Source of the DNA: Flavobacterium sp. HJJ
Lineage (GTDB): Bacteria > Bacteroidota > Bacteroidia > Flavobacteriales > Flavobacteriaceae
Length of the DNA: 64,000 nucleotides
NCBI RefSeq assembly: GCF_015351475.1
Contig: NZ_JADKPR010000020.1
Coordinates: 37,033-101,032 of the forward strand
Direction of reading: 5' to 3'
The notes under the pieces were generated by a model. That model searched no databases. It saw nothing but the letters and a program-made list of their open reading frames with translations, and was not told the origin of the DNA. A program made the position numbers and the translations under genes. Of this stretch, positions 24,414-33,113 are shown one piece after another; within the stretch, counting starts at the first letter, position 1; each line of letters begins with the position of its first letter.

Positions 24414-24438
24414 ATTTTTTGAGTATGAAGTATCAGAT

Positions 24439-25749
24439 ATGTTAGAAAAAATTCAGGGACGATTATTACAGATCAGCAGAAATCCTTTTGTTAAGCAAAG
24501 TTTAATCACTTTAATTTTGAGGGTTTTGGGTGTGGTAACGTTATTTGGTTTCACAATATTTCTAACCAAGACATATTCGGCAAAAATTATTGGACAATAT
24601 GATTTTGTCCGTTCTTTTCTTTTAGCAATCGGCAGTATCTGTCTTTTGGGTTTTGATCAGTCAATTTTATATTTTAAAGGAAGATTGTCCGCTCAGAATG
24701 CTCTTGACCAATTAAAAAGTATTTATATCAAAATGGTTTTAATGCTGTTTGTAACCTCTTTGACAGCTTTAATAGTTATCTTTTTGATTAATGAACAAAC
24801 AATAAACAATTATTTTTCGGATGAGGAAGTTTATCCGTTATTTTTAAAAACTGCAGCATGCTTATTTTTCTATGGAATAGCAACTTTAAACACTGAAGTT
24901 TTCAGAGCGTTAGATAAATTATATGTCGCCGAATTGTTTCGGAATGTTATCAAATATGTTCCGTTAATTATTGGAGCAATAATTTTGTTTTATTGGCATA
25001 AAGAAAGTTATTTGGCGGATGTTTTTTTGGCTGGGTTTGTTTTACTGTCATTAATCAGTTCTATTTTGGTTTATTATTATTTTAAGGATACCGCCAAAAT
25101 TTTAACAGCACAAAATATTTCGCATAAAGAAGTATTTTTAAAATCATATCCAATTGCCATCAGCGGTATGGCAATATTTTTATTGATGTGCTTTGACATT
25201 ATGTTTTTGAAGAAATATCGAAATACCGAAACGGTAGCTTTTTATTCTATAGGAGTAAAATTAATGACAATTGTTTCGGTAATAGTTTTAACGATAAACA
25301 TTACGGTCTCTGCAAAAATTGCAGCGTTTTTTGTTAATAATGATCTGATAGAACTAAAGAAAGCGGTCAGGAATAGTGTCCGGTTAATTTTTGGAATAAC
25401 ATTCCCCGTAATAGTACTGATGTGTATTTTTTCAGAATATATTTTATCCTTTTTTGGAACTCAGTATATCGCAGCCAAAGAAGCTTTTTTGATTTTAATT
25501 ATCGGTCAGGGAGTTTGTTCAGCATTCGGGACTGCTCCGGTTTATCTGAACATGACGGGAAGATCACATACATTTCAGGTTATTTTAATTACTGCGGTGA
25601 TTATTAATTTTGTTTTGAATCGTTTTTTAATTCCAATTTACGGAATGACTGGAGCGGCTATTGCATTTGTTTTGAGTTCTTTTTTCTGGAACTTTGTTTC
25701 GGCAATTATTATTTATCGAAAAGATAAAGTAACCGTTTTTTTGCATTAA
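24439..25749 (+). CDS. wzx: Polysaccharide flippase (Wzx/MATE-like, oligosaccharide translocase)
   Basis: A 436-residue protein with about 12-14 hydrophobic segments, beginning with the typical amphipathic start and LILRVLGVVTLFGFTIFLTKTYSAKIIGQYDFVRS. Such proteins flip lipid-linked sugar repeat units to the outer face of the inner membrane. Gene order (chain-length protein, flippase, membrane protein, ligase/polymerase) supports the assignment. Complete by length. Confidence 0.85.
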   Translation: MLEKIQGRLLQISRNPFVKQSLITLILRVLGVVTLFGFTIFLTKTYSAKIIGQYDFVRSFLLAIGSICLLGFDQSILYFKGRLSAQNALDQLKSIYIKMVLMLFVTSLTALIVIFLINEQTINNYFSDEEVYPLFLKTAACLFFYGIATLNTEVFRALDKLYVAELFRNVIKYVPLIIGAIILFYWHKESYLADVFLAGFVLLSLISSILVYYYFKDTAKILTAQNISHKEVFLKSYPIAISGMAIFLLMCFDIMFLKKYRNTETVAFYSIGVKLMTIVSVIVLTINITVSAKIAAFFVNNDLIELKKAVRNSVRLIFGITFPVIVLMCIFSEYILSFFGTQYIAAKEAFLILIIGQGVCSAFGTAPVYLNMTGRSHTFQVILITAVIINFVLNRFLIPIYGMTGAAIAFVLSSFFWNFVSAIIIYRKDKVTVFLH

Positions 25750-25767
25750 GCAAAATTATAGACCAAC

Positions 25768-26832
25768 ATGAAAACCCTAATTAAAAGAAGCTCATTTGTA
25801 TTTTTACTTCTTGTGGCAGTCAATTTATCTGTCGCGGTTTTTTCATTTTATATTTTACCCAAAAAGTTTTTTTATGATGCAACGATTATTGCGTTAGACA
25901 GAGGCCATGAAATAGGTTTTATCGGGAGTTACCCGCTAACCATTTTGTTTTATAAAATAACGGGTTTACGATATTTATCGTATCCGATAATTGGATTGAT
26001 TCAGTTTCCAATTTTGATGTTTGTCCTTTATAAAATAGGAATTCCTAACGGCTTCGAGAAATTAAATATAAAAAACGGGATTGTTTATTTGGGTATGTTT
26101 ATGACGGCAATTTTTATGTCGATGCCTTCCAAAGAATTTATTACCTATTTATTTATTTCTCTGATTATTTTCTTATTTCTAAGCGAAAAGAACTCTTTTC
26201 GGAAGGTACTTTTTACAGTGTTTTTTTTATTAGCTCTTTTTGGAATTTTTTATCGGCCATACTTTTTTTTGATTCCGATTATTGCTGTGGCTATGTATGG
26301 AGCCATTTTAATTCATTTTAAGAATAAGACTTTTGCAGCTGTTTTTTATGGATTATTGGCAGCTATATTTTTATCGTTAATTTATGGAATCGTCGAAGGA
26401 AATTATTTTTCTCAAGTGAGCAGAGAAGTGGTAAATATTGGAAGAATAGGATCTGCAGATGCCAATTCAATAATAATACCACTACTAAAGCCAGACACCT
26501 GGTATGGTGAAACCATTGGTATATTTTATGGTTTTTTCACTGTAAATGTGCCTGTTAACGGATTAAAACATATTTTCTCTCCTCAGATTTTAATTTTTGT
26601 AATCTGGCAGCTTTTTTTATTTTACATTCTTTTGGTGCGTTTTTCAAGATGTATTAAATCAAGAAAAGATCACAAAGAAGAACTTTGGGCTTTGATTATT
26701 TTATTTGCCTTTTTTATTGTTCAAGGTATTTTTGAACCCGATTTAGGATCGGCAGTCCGGCATAAAATAGGTCTTTTTCCTTTAATTTATTATGCATTAT
26801 ACTATGACCATTTCAGAAAAAAACTTCAATAA
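25768..26832 (+). CDS. Multi-pass membrane protein of the polysaccharide cluster, possible polymerase
   Basis: A 354-residue hydrophobic protein with about nine to ten membrane segments and no family motif I recognise. Features include a periplasmic-looking loop DRGHEIGFIGSYP after the first segment and another near 225-255 containing SADANSIIIPLL. EpsG- or Wzy-type polymerases have this shape and share little sequence, so such a role is reasonable but unproven. Its 3' end overlaps the next gene by 41 bases, showing translational coupling. Confidence 0.6.
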   Translation: MKTLIKRSSFVFLLLVAVNLSVAVFSFYILPKKFFYDATIIALDRGHEIGFIGSYPLTILFYKITGLRYLSYPIIGLIQFPILMFVLYKIGIPNGFEKLNIKNGIVYLGMFMTAIFMSMPSKEFITYLFISLIIFLFLSEKNSFRKVLFTVFFLLALFGIFYRPYFFLIPIIAVAMYGAILIHFKNKTFAAVFYGLLAAIFLSLIYGIVEGNYFSQVSREVVNIGRIGSADANSIIIPLLKPDTWYGETIGIFYGFFTVNVPVNGLKHIFSPQILIFVIWQLFLFYILLVRFSRCIKSRKDHKEELWALIILFAFFIVQGIFEPDLGSAVRHKIGLFPLIYYALYYDHFRKKLQ

Positions 26833-28105
26833 AATATTCAATGGTTTTTTAATAGTATTGGCCATTACCATGATTTTCAGGAAACCATGCACGCTGTTGA
26901 TTATAGTGTTTGCTATCTTTAATTTGCTTTTTGTAAAAAAAACCAATTATACGAAACAGTCTTTAATTTTAATGGTACTTATTGCTTCTCCTTTATTGAT
27001 AGAAATTATAATGTTCTGGAACAATGATTCTTTTTTGAAAGGACTGAAATCATTAGAAAAATACAGTTCTCTGCTTGTTTTTTCTGTATTTATTTTAGGT
27101 AATTATCAGAGAATAAGATTTTATAAAATCCTTCGGTTTTATACTATTGCAACTACTATTTTATTATTATTTTTCTTTTTTAGATTTGTCATTTATTATC
27201 CAGAGCTGATGAATAAATATCTCAATGGAATTGATTTATGGGAAATGGGTTATGCATTTTCCAACAGTATTGGAATTCATGCGCCGGCACTGAATATGCA
27301 TCTTGCTTTTGTTTCAATCAGCTGTCTTTATTTTGTTTTGGAAGGATTTAGAACAAACGGTCAAAAGGTATTGAGATGGATTAATTGTTTTGTTTTTGTG
27401 CTGTCTTTTTTCTTTATTCTTTTTGTAAATACAAGAATGGCATTATTCAATGCATTAATTGGTTTTATACTGGTTTTTTTCGGAGAAGTGTTTCGAAAAT
27501 ATAACTATAGAAAAGTACTGGGTCTTTTGGGTATTTTAATTGTGGTATTGGGAACGGTGTTTTTCTTTTTTGTCCAAAAGAATCCTTATATGAAAGAGAA
27601 GTATTCCTCGGTGACTTTTGCTTATATGGATAAAGTAGGAAAGCTTGATGAAATTGAAAATCCAGAAGCCAAAGTTTTTAACTCTTTGGTGACACGTGTT
27701 TCTATCTGGAAATCGGCATGGGAATTGTCTTTACAGTATCTTCCTTTTGGTGTTGGAGCTTCAGACGGAAAGCCAGAATTAGTAAAGTATTTTAAACAGA
27801 CAAAGCAGCATTTTTTAGCTAAATATGAATTTCCGACTCACAATCAGTTTCTTGATTATTTACTAAAATTTGGAATATTGGGACCAATTATAGTTTTGCT
27901 TTATATTGGGACTATTGGTTATTTAGGAATTGATTTGAAAAATGCAATCGTATTTTCTTTCTTTTTTCTTTTTTTCACTTCCAATCTCACCGATGATTTT
28001 TTGCTGCGTTTTGACGGAATCGCTTTCAGCGGATTGTGGATGTCTGTTTTTGCTAGTTATTGGATGCAGAAAAATACTGCTGATAAAGATCTGAAAGGGC
28101 TTTGA
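26792..28105 (+). CDS. O-antigen ligase/polymerase-like (Wzy_C) membrane protein
   Basis: A 437-residue protein with about ten to twelve membrane segments and a large loop (about 255-345) holding RVSIWKSAWELSLQYLPFGVGASDG and later PTHNQFLDYLLKFGILG, the R...W and H-N-x-x-L blocks of the O-antigen ligase/polymerase superfamily. It links or polymerises sugar repeat units at the periplasmic face. The ATG at 26792 lies within the preceding gene; ATG at 26804 is an alternative four codons later. The 3' end overlaps the convergent glycosyltransferase gene by 53 bases. Confidence 0.78.
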   Translation: MHYTMTISEKNFNKIFNGFLIVLAITMIFRKPCTLLIIVFAIFNLLFVKKTNYTKQSLILMVLIASPLLIEIIMFWNNDSFLKGLKSLEKYSSLLVFSVFILGNYQRIRFYKILRFYTIATTILLLFFFFRFVIYYPELMNKYLNGIDLWEMGYAFSNSIGIHAPALNMHLAFVSISCLYFVLEGFRTNGQKVLRWINCFVFVLSFFFILFVNTRMALFNALIGFILVFFGEVFRKYNYRKVLGLLGILIVVLGTVFFFFVQKNPYMKEKYSSVTFAYMDKVGKLDEIENPEAKVFNSLVTRVSIWKSAWELSLQYLPFGVGASDGKPELVKYFKQTKQHFLAKYEFPTHNQFLDYLLKFGILGPIIVLLYIGTIGYLGIDLKNAIVFSFFFLFFTSNLTDDFLLRFDGIAFSGLWMSVFASYWMQKNTADKDLKGL

Positions 28106-29150
28106 AATTTTTGTTTTTATCAAATAAAGCATAACATCGTTTTAAGGCATTATTGCCAAATTCGATTCGGGTTTTCTCGTTTGTTAACAGTTCAAAATAG
28201 TTATCTAGTTCTTCAATGCTGTTAAAAAGAAAACCAGTTTCATTTGGAACAACAATATCTTTATTACCAATTATATTGGTAGCTAAAACCGGTTTTTTCA
28301 TAGCCATTGCCTCCAAAACCGCTATAGGTAGCCCTTCCCAGACAGAGGTTTGAATATAAATATCAATAGCATTGAGTTCTTTTAGGACTTCATTTCTATC
28401 CAAAGACCATCCTGTTATTCGAATATTTGGAGCAGTCAGCGCAGCATTTAATTCCCCGTCACCAATCCAGACAAAATTAAAATCTGGAAATCGTAATGCA
28501 ATTTGATTAAATAAATTTGGGGCTTTTTGAAATGTGATACGTCCAACAATACCAATTGTCAGTTTTGCGTTTTGATGAAATGATTGATGCCGCTGAATTT
28601 CCTCAATATTGATACCGTTTCGTATTAAGTGAGATTGTCCGATTCTTTTTGCTATTTCATATTCTGTATCTCCGCAGGCAATGGTTACACTGCCAAATAG
28701 TTTTGGAAAGCTTTTTTCAATTAAACAAAACAGATCTTTGGATAAAGAAGAAATATCTGTTCTAAGAAAAGAATATCCATGCGGCGTATAGAATGTTTTT
28801 TTTCTTTTAAATAATAAAAAACAAGCAATTCTTCCCAAAACACCCGCTTTAGAAGAGTGAAGATGGATAATATCCGGGTTTAGTTTTTTAAGTTCTTTCC
28901 TTAGTTGAAGTACTGCTTTAAAATCTTGAAAAGGGGCTATCTCCCGAAACATATCAACTCTTATAAGTGATACTCCTTTTGAGAACTCGGATCCGATTTT
29001 TTCAGTGTCAATTTCTTTGCGGTTTCCGCTATAGATAATAGTTGTAGAAATTTCTTTTCTTATTTGATCTTCTCCAAAATAATCAGACAAATCTTTGAAA
29101 TAAGTATAAACGCCTCCTCCTAATGCTTCGATTATATGGACAACTTTCAA
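28053..29150 (-). CDS. Glycosyltransferase family 4 protein
   Basis: A 365-residue GT-B glycosyltransferase. The N-terminal domain has the acceptor-side motif VVHIIEALGGGVYTYFKDL (3-21) and HLHSSKAGVLGRI (about 96-108); the C-terminal domain shows IGIVGRITFQKAP, the nucleotide-sugar region WIGDGEL, and the retaining GT4 E-x7-E region SVWEGLPIAVLEAMAMKKPVLAT (about 268-290). It transfers a sugar from a nucleotide donor during repeat-unit assembly; donor and acceptor unknown. It is oppositely oriented to its neighbours and has its own promoter box (29172-29179). Confidence 0.88.
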   Translation of the reverse strand: MKVVHIIEALGGGVYTYFKDLSDYFGEDQIRKEISTTIIYSGNRKEIDTEKIGSEFSKGVSLIRVDMFREIAPFQDFKAVLQLRKELKKLNPDIIHLHSSKAGVLGRIACFLLFKRKKTFYTPHGYSFLRTDISSLSKDLFCLIEKSFPKLFGSVTIACGDTEYEIAKRIGQSHLIRNGINIEEIQRHQSFHQNAKLTIGIVGRITFQKAPNLFNQIALRFPDFNFVWIGDGELNAALTAPNIRITGWSLDRNEVLKELNAIDIYIQTSVWEGLPIAVLEAMAMKKPVLATNIIGNKDIVVPNETGFLFNSIEELDNYFELLTNEKTRIEFGNNALKRCYALFDKNKNFKALSDLYQQYFSASNN

Positions 29151-29171
29151 ATTAAATAATTTTTAATGCAG

Positions 29172-29179
29172 CAAAAATA
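29172..29179 (-). promoter_or_regulatory. Promoter -7 element of the GT4 gene
   Basis: CAAAAATA on the plus strand, i.e. TATTTTTG on the minus strand, 21 bases before the ATG at 29150. Confidence 0.55.
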
Positions 29180-29313
29180 TACTAAAGTAAATGAAATGCT
29201 TCTTTTTTGTGTATTCAAAAATTAAAAAAATTTAGTAAAAATTTAGATTGTCAGAAAAGGAAGCATTCTCTGTTAATCATTAATACAGAAAATAAAAAGG
29301 TAAAATATTTTAC

Positions 29314-29321
29314 TATATTTG
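29314..29321 (+). promoter_or_regulatory. Promoter -7 element before UDP-xylose synthase gene
   Basis: TATATTTG, about 41 bases before the ATG at 29363; drives the uxs-phosphotransferase-GT2 unit. Confidence 0.65.
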
Positions 29322-29362
29322 CTTTTAATGCTAAAATTTTGTGAAAATCAGCATATATAACT

Positions 29363-30346
29363 ATGAAAAGAATACTCATTACCGGAGCGGCAGGATTTTT
29401 AGGTTCTCACTTATGTGACCGTTTCATCAAAGAAGGTTACCATGTAATTGGAATGGATAATCTTATCACTGGAGATCTTAAAAATATTGAGCATCTGTTC
29501 AAATTGGAACATTTTGAATTTTATCATCATGATATTACCAAGTTTGTCCATGTTCCGGGAAACTTAGATTATATTTTACATTTTGCTTCGCCGGCAAGTC
29601 CAATAGATTATTTAAAAATCCCAATCCAGACCTTAAAAGTAGGTTCGTTAGGCACACATAATCTTTTGGGATTAGCAAGAGTAAAAAAAGCCAGAATTCT
29701 TATTGCATCCACATCCGAAGTTTATGGAGATCCGTTAGTGCATCCGCAGACAGAAGAATATTATGGAAACGTAAATACTATTGGACCAAGAGGAGTATAT
29801 GACGAAGCCAAGCGTTTTCAGGAATCCATCACAATGGCCTATCATACTTTTCATGGAGTAGAGACTAGAATTGTACGTATTTTTAATACTTATGGTCCTA
29901 GAATGCGTCTTAATGACGGACGTGTTATTCCTGCATTTATTGGGCAGGCAATTCGGGGAGAAGATTTAACTATTTTTGGTGACGGAATGCAGACCCGTTC
30001 TTTTTGCTATGTTGATGATCAGGTAGAAGGAATTTTTAGATTATTACATTCAGATTATGTTTATCCTGTAAATATTGGAAATCCAGACGAAATCACAATT
30101 AAGGATTTTGCAGAAGAGATTATTAAATTGACAGGAACAAGCCAAAAAGTAGTTTATCATCCATTACCAATAAATGATCCTTTACAGCGACAGCCCGACA
30201 CTACCAAGGCGAAAGAATTATTAGGCTGGGAAGCTAAAGTAAATCGTGCCGACGGAATGAAAATTACTTATGACTATTTTAAATCATTATCCAAGGAAGA
30301 ACTATCCAAGGAAGAACACAAGGATTTCTCTAAGTATATCAATTAG
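29363..30346 (+). CDS. uxs: UDP-glucuronate decarboxylase (UDP-xylose synthase)
   Basis: Short-chain dehydrogenase/reductase family enzyme converting UDP-glucuronate to UDP-xylose in the cytoplasm, a sugar donor for the surface polysaccharide. The 327 residues show the NAD-binding GAAGFLGSHL (7-16), LHFASPASP (about 73-81, a hallmark of the UXS subgroup), the catalytic Ser/Tyr/Lys set in STSEVYGDP and YDEAK, and IFNTYGPRMRLNDGRVIP. The C terminus has a small duplication (SKEELSKEE). The stop overlaps the next start by one base (TAGTG), indicating coupled translation. Confidence 0.92.
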   Translation: MKRILITGAAGFLGSHLCDRFIKEGYHVIGMDNLITGDLKNIEHLFKLEHFEFYHHDITKFVHVPGNLDYILHFASPASPIDYLKIPIQTLKVGSLGTHNLLGLARVKKARILIASTSEVYGDPLVHPQTEEYYGNVNTIGPRGVYDEAKRFQESITMAYHTFHGVETRIVRIFNTYGPRMRLNDGRVIPAFIGQAIRGEDLTIFGDGMQTRSFCYVDDQVEGIFRLLHSDYVYPVNIGNPDEITIKDFAEEIIKLTGTSQKVVYHPLPINDPLQRQPDTTKAKELLGWEAKVNRADGMKITYDYFKSLSKEELSKEEHKDFSKYIN

Positions 30347-31698
30347 TGAAGACTACAACAGGAATATACTCGGGTTATATTAGACCATTTTCACGCTTAA
30401 TAGATTTGATTATTATCATTTTTTTTACAGCGTATTTTTCGGGTATACCTGTTTTTCAAGATTATTATGCTTTTTTCATCAGTTGTGCGTGGTTTGTCAT
30501 TGCAGTTAATTTAGGTTTTTATGAAGTCTATCGTTACACCAAAGTGACTACAATTTTGAATTGTACTTTAAAGCAGGCGGCTATTTATACTGTTTGCTGT
30601 TTTGCGATAGCTTATTTTTATCACGACAGCTACAGGTTGAATGCGATATTGCTTTTTACATCAGTATCGATAATAGTCATACTTGGATGTAAATTGTTTA
30701 TTTATTTCTTCCTTCGTAAATTCAGAATTCTATTTGGCAGAAATTCCAGAAGGGTAGTTCTCGTAGGAAAGCACAGCAGCGTAAAGCCTTTGAAACGTTT
30801 TTTCGAAGAAAATCCAGATTATGGATACAAACTGATTGAAGTGTTTGATTTGAATCAAAATAAGGATGATTATTTCAGTCTGATTTTTTCTTCTATTTTG
30901 AACAATGATATTGACGAAATTTACTGTTCTATGCACGATTTGTCCAGTAAACAGGTTGAAGAATGTATTTTATTTGCTGACAATAATTTAAAAACACTCA
31001 AATTTATTCCAAGTAAAAAACAGTTATTGTCTTTAAATACTGTTTTTGAGTATTATGATTATATTCCGGTAATTTCACAACGGAAAATTTCTCTTGACGA
31101 TACCCTGCATAAGATAATTAAGCGTGCTTTTGATATAATTTTTTCATTAGTAATTATAATCGGCATATTGTCTTGGTTAATCCCTATTTTGGGAATTATA
31201 ATAAAACTAGATTCAAAAGGGCCGCTGTTTTTTGCACAAAAAAGAAATGGTTTGAATAATAAGGAGTTCAATTGTTTCAAGTTTAGATCAATGGCGATAA
31301 ATAAATTGGCAGATGTTGAGCAGGCTTCTAAAAACGACAACAGAATTACCAAAGTAGGTAAATTTATCCGCAAAACAAGTATAGATGAATTACCGCAGTT
31401 TTTTAATGTTTTATTTGGAAATATGTCGGTAGTGGGTCCAAGACCGCATATGGTAAAACATACCAATATGTATGCAGAGCGAATAGATAAATTTATGGTA
31501 CGCCATTTAATAAAACCAGGCATAACAGGTCTGGCTCAAACCAAGGGATTTCGAGGAGAAATTGAAACTGACAAAGATATTATCAATAGGGTACGGTATG
31601 ATATTTTTTATATCGAAAAATGGACGCTATTGTTAGATTTTAAAATCATTTTTTACACAGTTTATAATGCTTTAAAAGGAGATCAAAAAGCGTATTAA
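30346..31698 (+). CDS. Polyprenyl-phosphate sugar phosphotransferase (WcaJ-type initiating enzyme)
   Basis: A 450-residue inner-membrane enzyme that starts repeat-unit synthesis by moving a sugar phosphate to undecaprenyl phosphate. About four membrane segments occupy residues 15-125, a nucleotide-fold-like domain follows (VVLVGKHSSVKPL), and the catalytic sugar-transferase domain spans about 255-450 with KRAFDIIFSL, KLDSKGPLFFAQKRNG, KFRSM, SIDELPQFFNVLFGNMSVVGPRP and KPGITGLAQ. Start is GTG overlapping the upstream stop by one base. The sugar is not predictable. Confidence 0.9.
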   Translation: MKTTTGIYSGYIRPFSRLIDLIIIIFFTAYFSGIPVFQDYYAFFISCAWFVIAVNLGFYEVYRYTKVTTILNCTLKQAAIYTVCCFAIAYFYHDSYRLNAILLFTSVSIIVILGCKLFIYFFLRKFRILFGRNSRRVVLVGKHSSVKPLKRFFEENPDYGYKLIEVFDLNQNKDDYFSLIFSSILNNDIDEIYCSMHDLSSKQVEECILFADNNLKTLKFIPSKKQLLSLNTVFEYYDYIPVISQRKISLDDTLHKIIKRAFDIIFSLVIIIGILSWLIPILGIIIKLDSKGPLFFAQKRNGLNNKEFNCFKFRSMAINKLADVEQASKNDNRITKVGKFIRKTSIDELPQFFNVLFGNMSVVGPRPHMVKHTNMYAERIDKFMVRHLIKPGITGLAQTKGFRGEIETDKDIINRVRYDIFYIEKWTLLLDFKIIFYTVYNALKGDQKAY

Positions 31699-31699
31699 A

Positions 31700-32470
31700 A
31701 TGGAAACTTCTTTGATATCTATAATCACACCCTCGTTTAACTCTGAAAAATTCATTGCCGACACTATTCAATCGGTGCGGCATCAAACCTATCAAAATTG
31801 GGAAATGATTATTGTTGATGATTGTTCCAATGATAATACCGTTTCTATTATCGAACATTTTGCCTCTAATGATGAGAGAATACGTTTTTTCCAGCTGGAT
31901 AAAAATTCAGGAGCTGGAATTGCCAGAGAAACTGCTTTATCAAAAGCCAAAGGAAAGTATATCGCTTTTTTGGATGCGGATGATTTATGGAAGCCTTTAA
32001 AACTGGAAAAACAGCTTCAATTTCTGAAAGATAATAAAGCACCTTTTACATTCTCTTTTTATGACTGTATAAATGAAGAGGGAAACCCGTTAAAAAAAAG
32101 GGTAGAAGCACCAATAAATCTTTCCTATTATCAATTGTTCTTTTGTAATTATGTTGGCAATCTTACTGGAATTTATGATGTAAATTATTTTGGAAAAATA
32201 GCTATTTCAACTACACGAAAACGGCAGGATTGGATGGTGTGGCTTACCATTTTGAAGAAAGTAAAAAATGCAAAACCAGTTGCCGAAAGTCTGGCTTTTT
32301 ATCGTATTAGAGACAATTCCTTATCAGCTTCGAAAGTTGATTTATTGAAACATAATTTTGCCGTTTACAGAAGGTTTCACGGGTTCAATTATATAAGTTC
32401 CCTGTTTATTATGATTGGTTTTTTATTTACTCAATTGATAATAAAACCGTTTTACGTAAAGAAAATTTAG
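31700..32470 (+). CDS. Glycosyltransferase family 2 protein
   Basis: A 256-residue GT-A transferase. The donor-binding start SIITPSFNSEKFIADTI (6-22), IIVDDCSNDNT (about 37-47) and the metal-binding FLDADDLW (about 90-97) are all intact; RKRQDWMVWLTI (about 173-184) holds the catalytic-base region (xDWxxW). One hydrophobic segment near the C terminus may dock it to the membrane. It begins one base after the phosphotransferase stop and probably adds the second sugar of the repeat unit. Confidence 0.88.
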   Translation: METSLISIITPSFNSEKFIADTIQSVRHQTYQNWEMIIVDDCSNDNTVSIIEHFASNDERIRFFQLDKNSGAGIARETALSKAKGKYIAFLDADDLWKPLKLEKQLQFLKDNKAPFTFSFYDCINEEGNPLKKRVEAPINLSYYQLFFCNYVGNLTGIYDVNYFGKIAISTTRKRQDWMVWLTILKKVKNAKPVAESLAFYRIRDNSLSASKVDLLKHNFAVYRRFHGFNYISSLFIMIGFLFTQLIIKPFYVKKI

Positions 32471-32472
32471 AA

Positions 32473-33000
32473 TTATTTCTTGTATCCAATTTTTGTTCTC
32501 GGCTGTTCATTTTCTTTTTTATCAGCCAGTTCATCGAGATAGGAGAAAACCAATTCGATATTCTTATCATGGTTTTCCAACTTTTTCTGAATTTGAAGAA
32601 TGTCAATTTTAATTTCTGTGGTGTCCAGAAGCATCTGTCTCACTTTGGTAAATATCCTCATAATTTGAATATTCGTTTGAATGGCTTTGTCGCTTTTCAG
32701 AACGCTCGACAACATAAGAACGCCATGTTCGGTAAAAACAGAAGGCAAATGGCGTAAACCCATCTTATCTGAATTGGAGGTCACAAATTGTGACCTCCAA
32801 TTTTCAAACTCTGATTTATTAAGTTCAAACATAAAATCTTCAGGAAATCTGGATATATTTCTTTTTACTGCTTGATTTAAAACTTTGGTCTCAATTCCAT
32901 AAAGTGATGCTAAATCTCTATCTATCATTACTTTTTGATTCCGGATAAAATAAATTTTGTTAGAAATCAATTCTTCAGAAAGTACAATTTCGTTTTCCAT
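32473..33000 (-). CDS. ORF6N domain DNA-binding protein
   Basis: A 175-residue protein with the phage-derived ORF6N domain (about 8-100): VMIDRDLASLYGIETKVLNQAVKRN, FPEDFMFEL and LPSVFTEHGVLMLSSVL, then a coiled-coil-like helix (about 120-155) and a basic tail. Such proteins resemble phage antirepressors/regulators; target unknown. It splits the polysaccharide cluster, its stop lying 3 bases from the convergent GT2 gene. Codons 66-76 (ENWRSQFVTSN) are encoded by a 31-bp perfect palindrome, and two similar palindromes lie in its 5' leader, suggesting self-recognition. GC content and style suit an accessory gene. Confidence 0.88.
   Translation of the reverse strand: MENEIVLSEELISNKIYFIRNQKVMIDRDLASLYGIETKVLNQAVKRNISRFPEDFMFELNKSEFENWRSQFVTSNSDKMGLRHLPSVFTEHGVLMLSSVLKSDKAIQTNIQIMRIFTKVRQMLLDTTEIKIDILQIQKKLENHDKNIELVFSYLDELADKKENEQPRTKIGYKK
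32772..32802. repeat. Perfect 31-bp palindrome inside the ORF6N gene
   Basis: Arms AATTGGAGGTCACAA (32772-32786) and TTGTGACCTCCAATT (32788-32802) around a single base. The right arm plus two bases (TTGTGACCTCCAATTTT) is repeated exactly at 33063-33079 in the leader of the same gene. Likely operator. Confidence 0.88.
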
Positions 33001-33021
33001 ATATTATTTTTTAGTTTCTTT

Positions 33022-33079
33022 AAGGTCACAATTTGAGACCTTGAACATCTTGAAGTCCCAACTTGTGACCTCCAATTTT
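33022..33079. promoter_or_regulatory. Two operator-like palindromes in the ORF6N leader
   Basis: Site A (33022-33042) reads AAGGTCACAA-T-TTGAGACCTT, one mismatch from symmetry. Site B (33053-33073) has left half AAGTCCCAA and right half TTGTGACCTCC. Centres at 33032 and 33062 are 30 bases apart, about three helical turns. Both share the core GGTCACAA-N-TTGTGACC with the coding palindrome at 32787. They lie downstream of the predicted -7 box, so they would be transcribed as well. Confidence 0.75.
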
Positions 33080-33083
33080 AAAT

Positions 33084-33091
33084 CAAAAATA
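33084..33091 (-). promoter_or_regulatory. Predicted -7 element of the ORF6N gene
   Basis: CAAAAATA on plus, TATTTTTG on minus. It is about 84 bases before the ATG, leaving a leader that contains both palindromes. Confidence 0.45.
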
Positions 33092-33113
33092 TAAATATAC
33101 GATTTTATTTACA

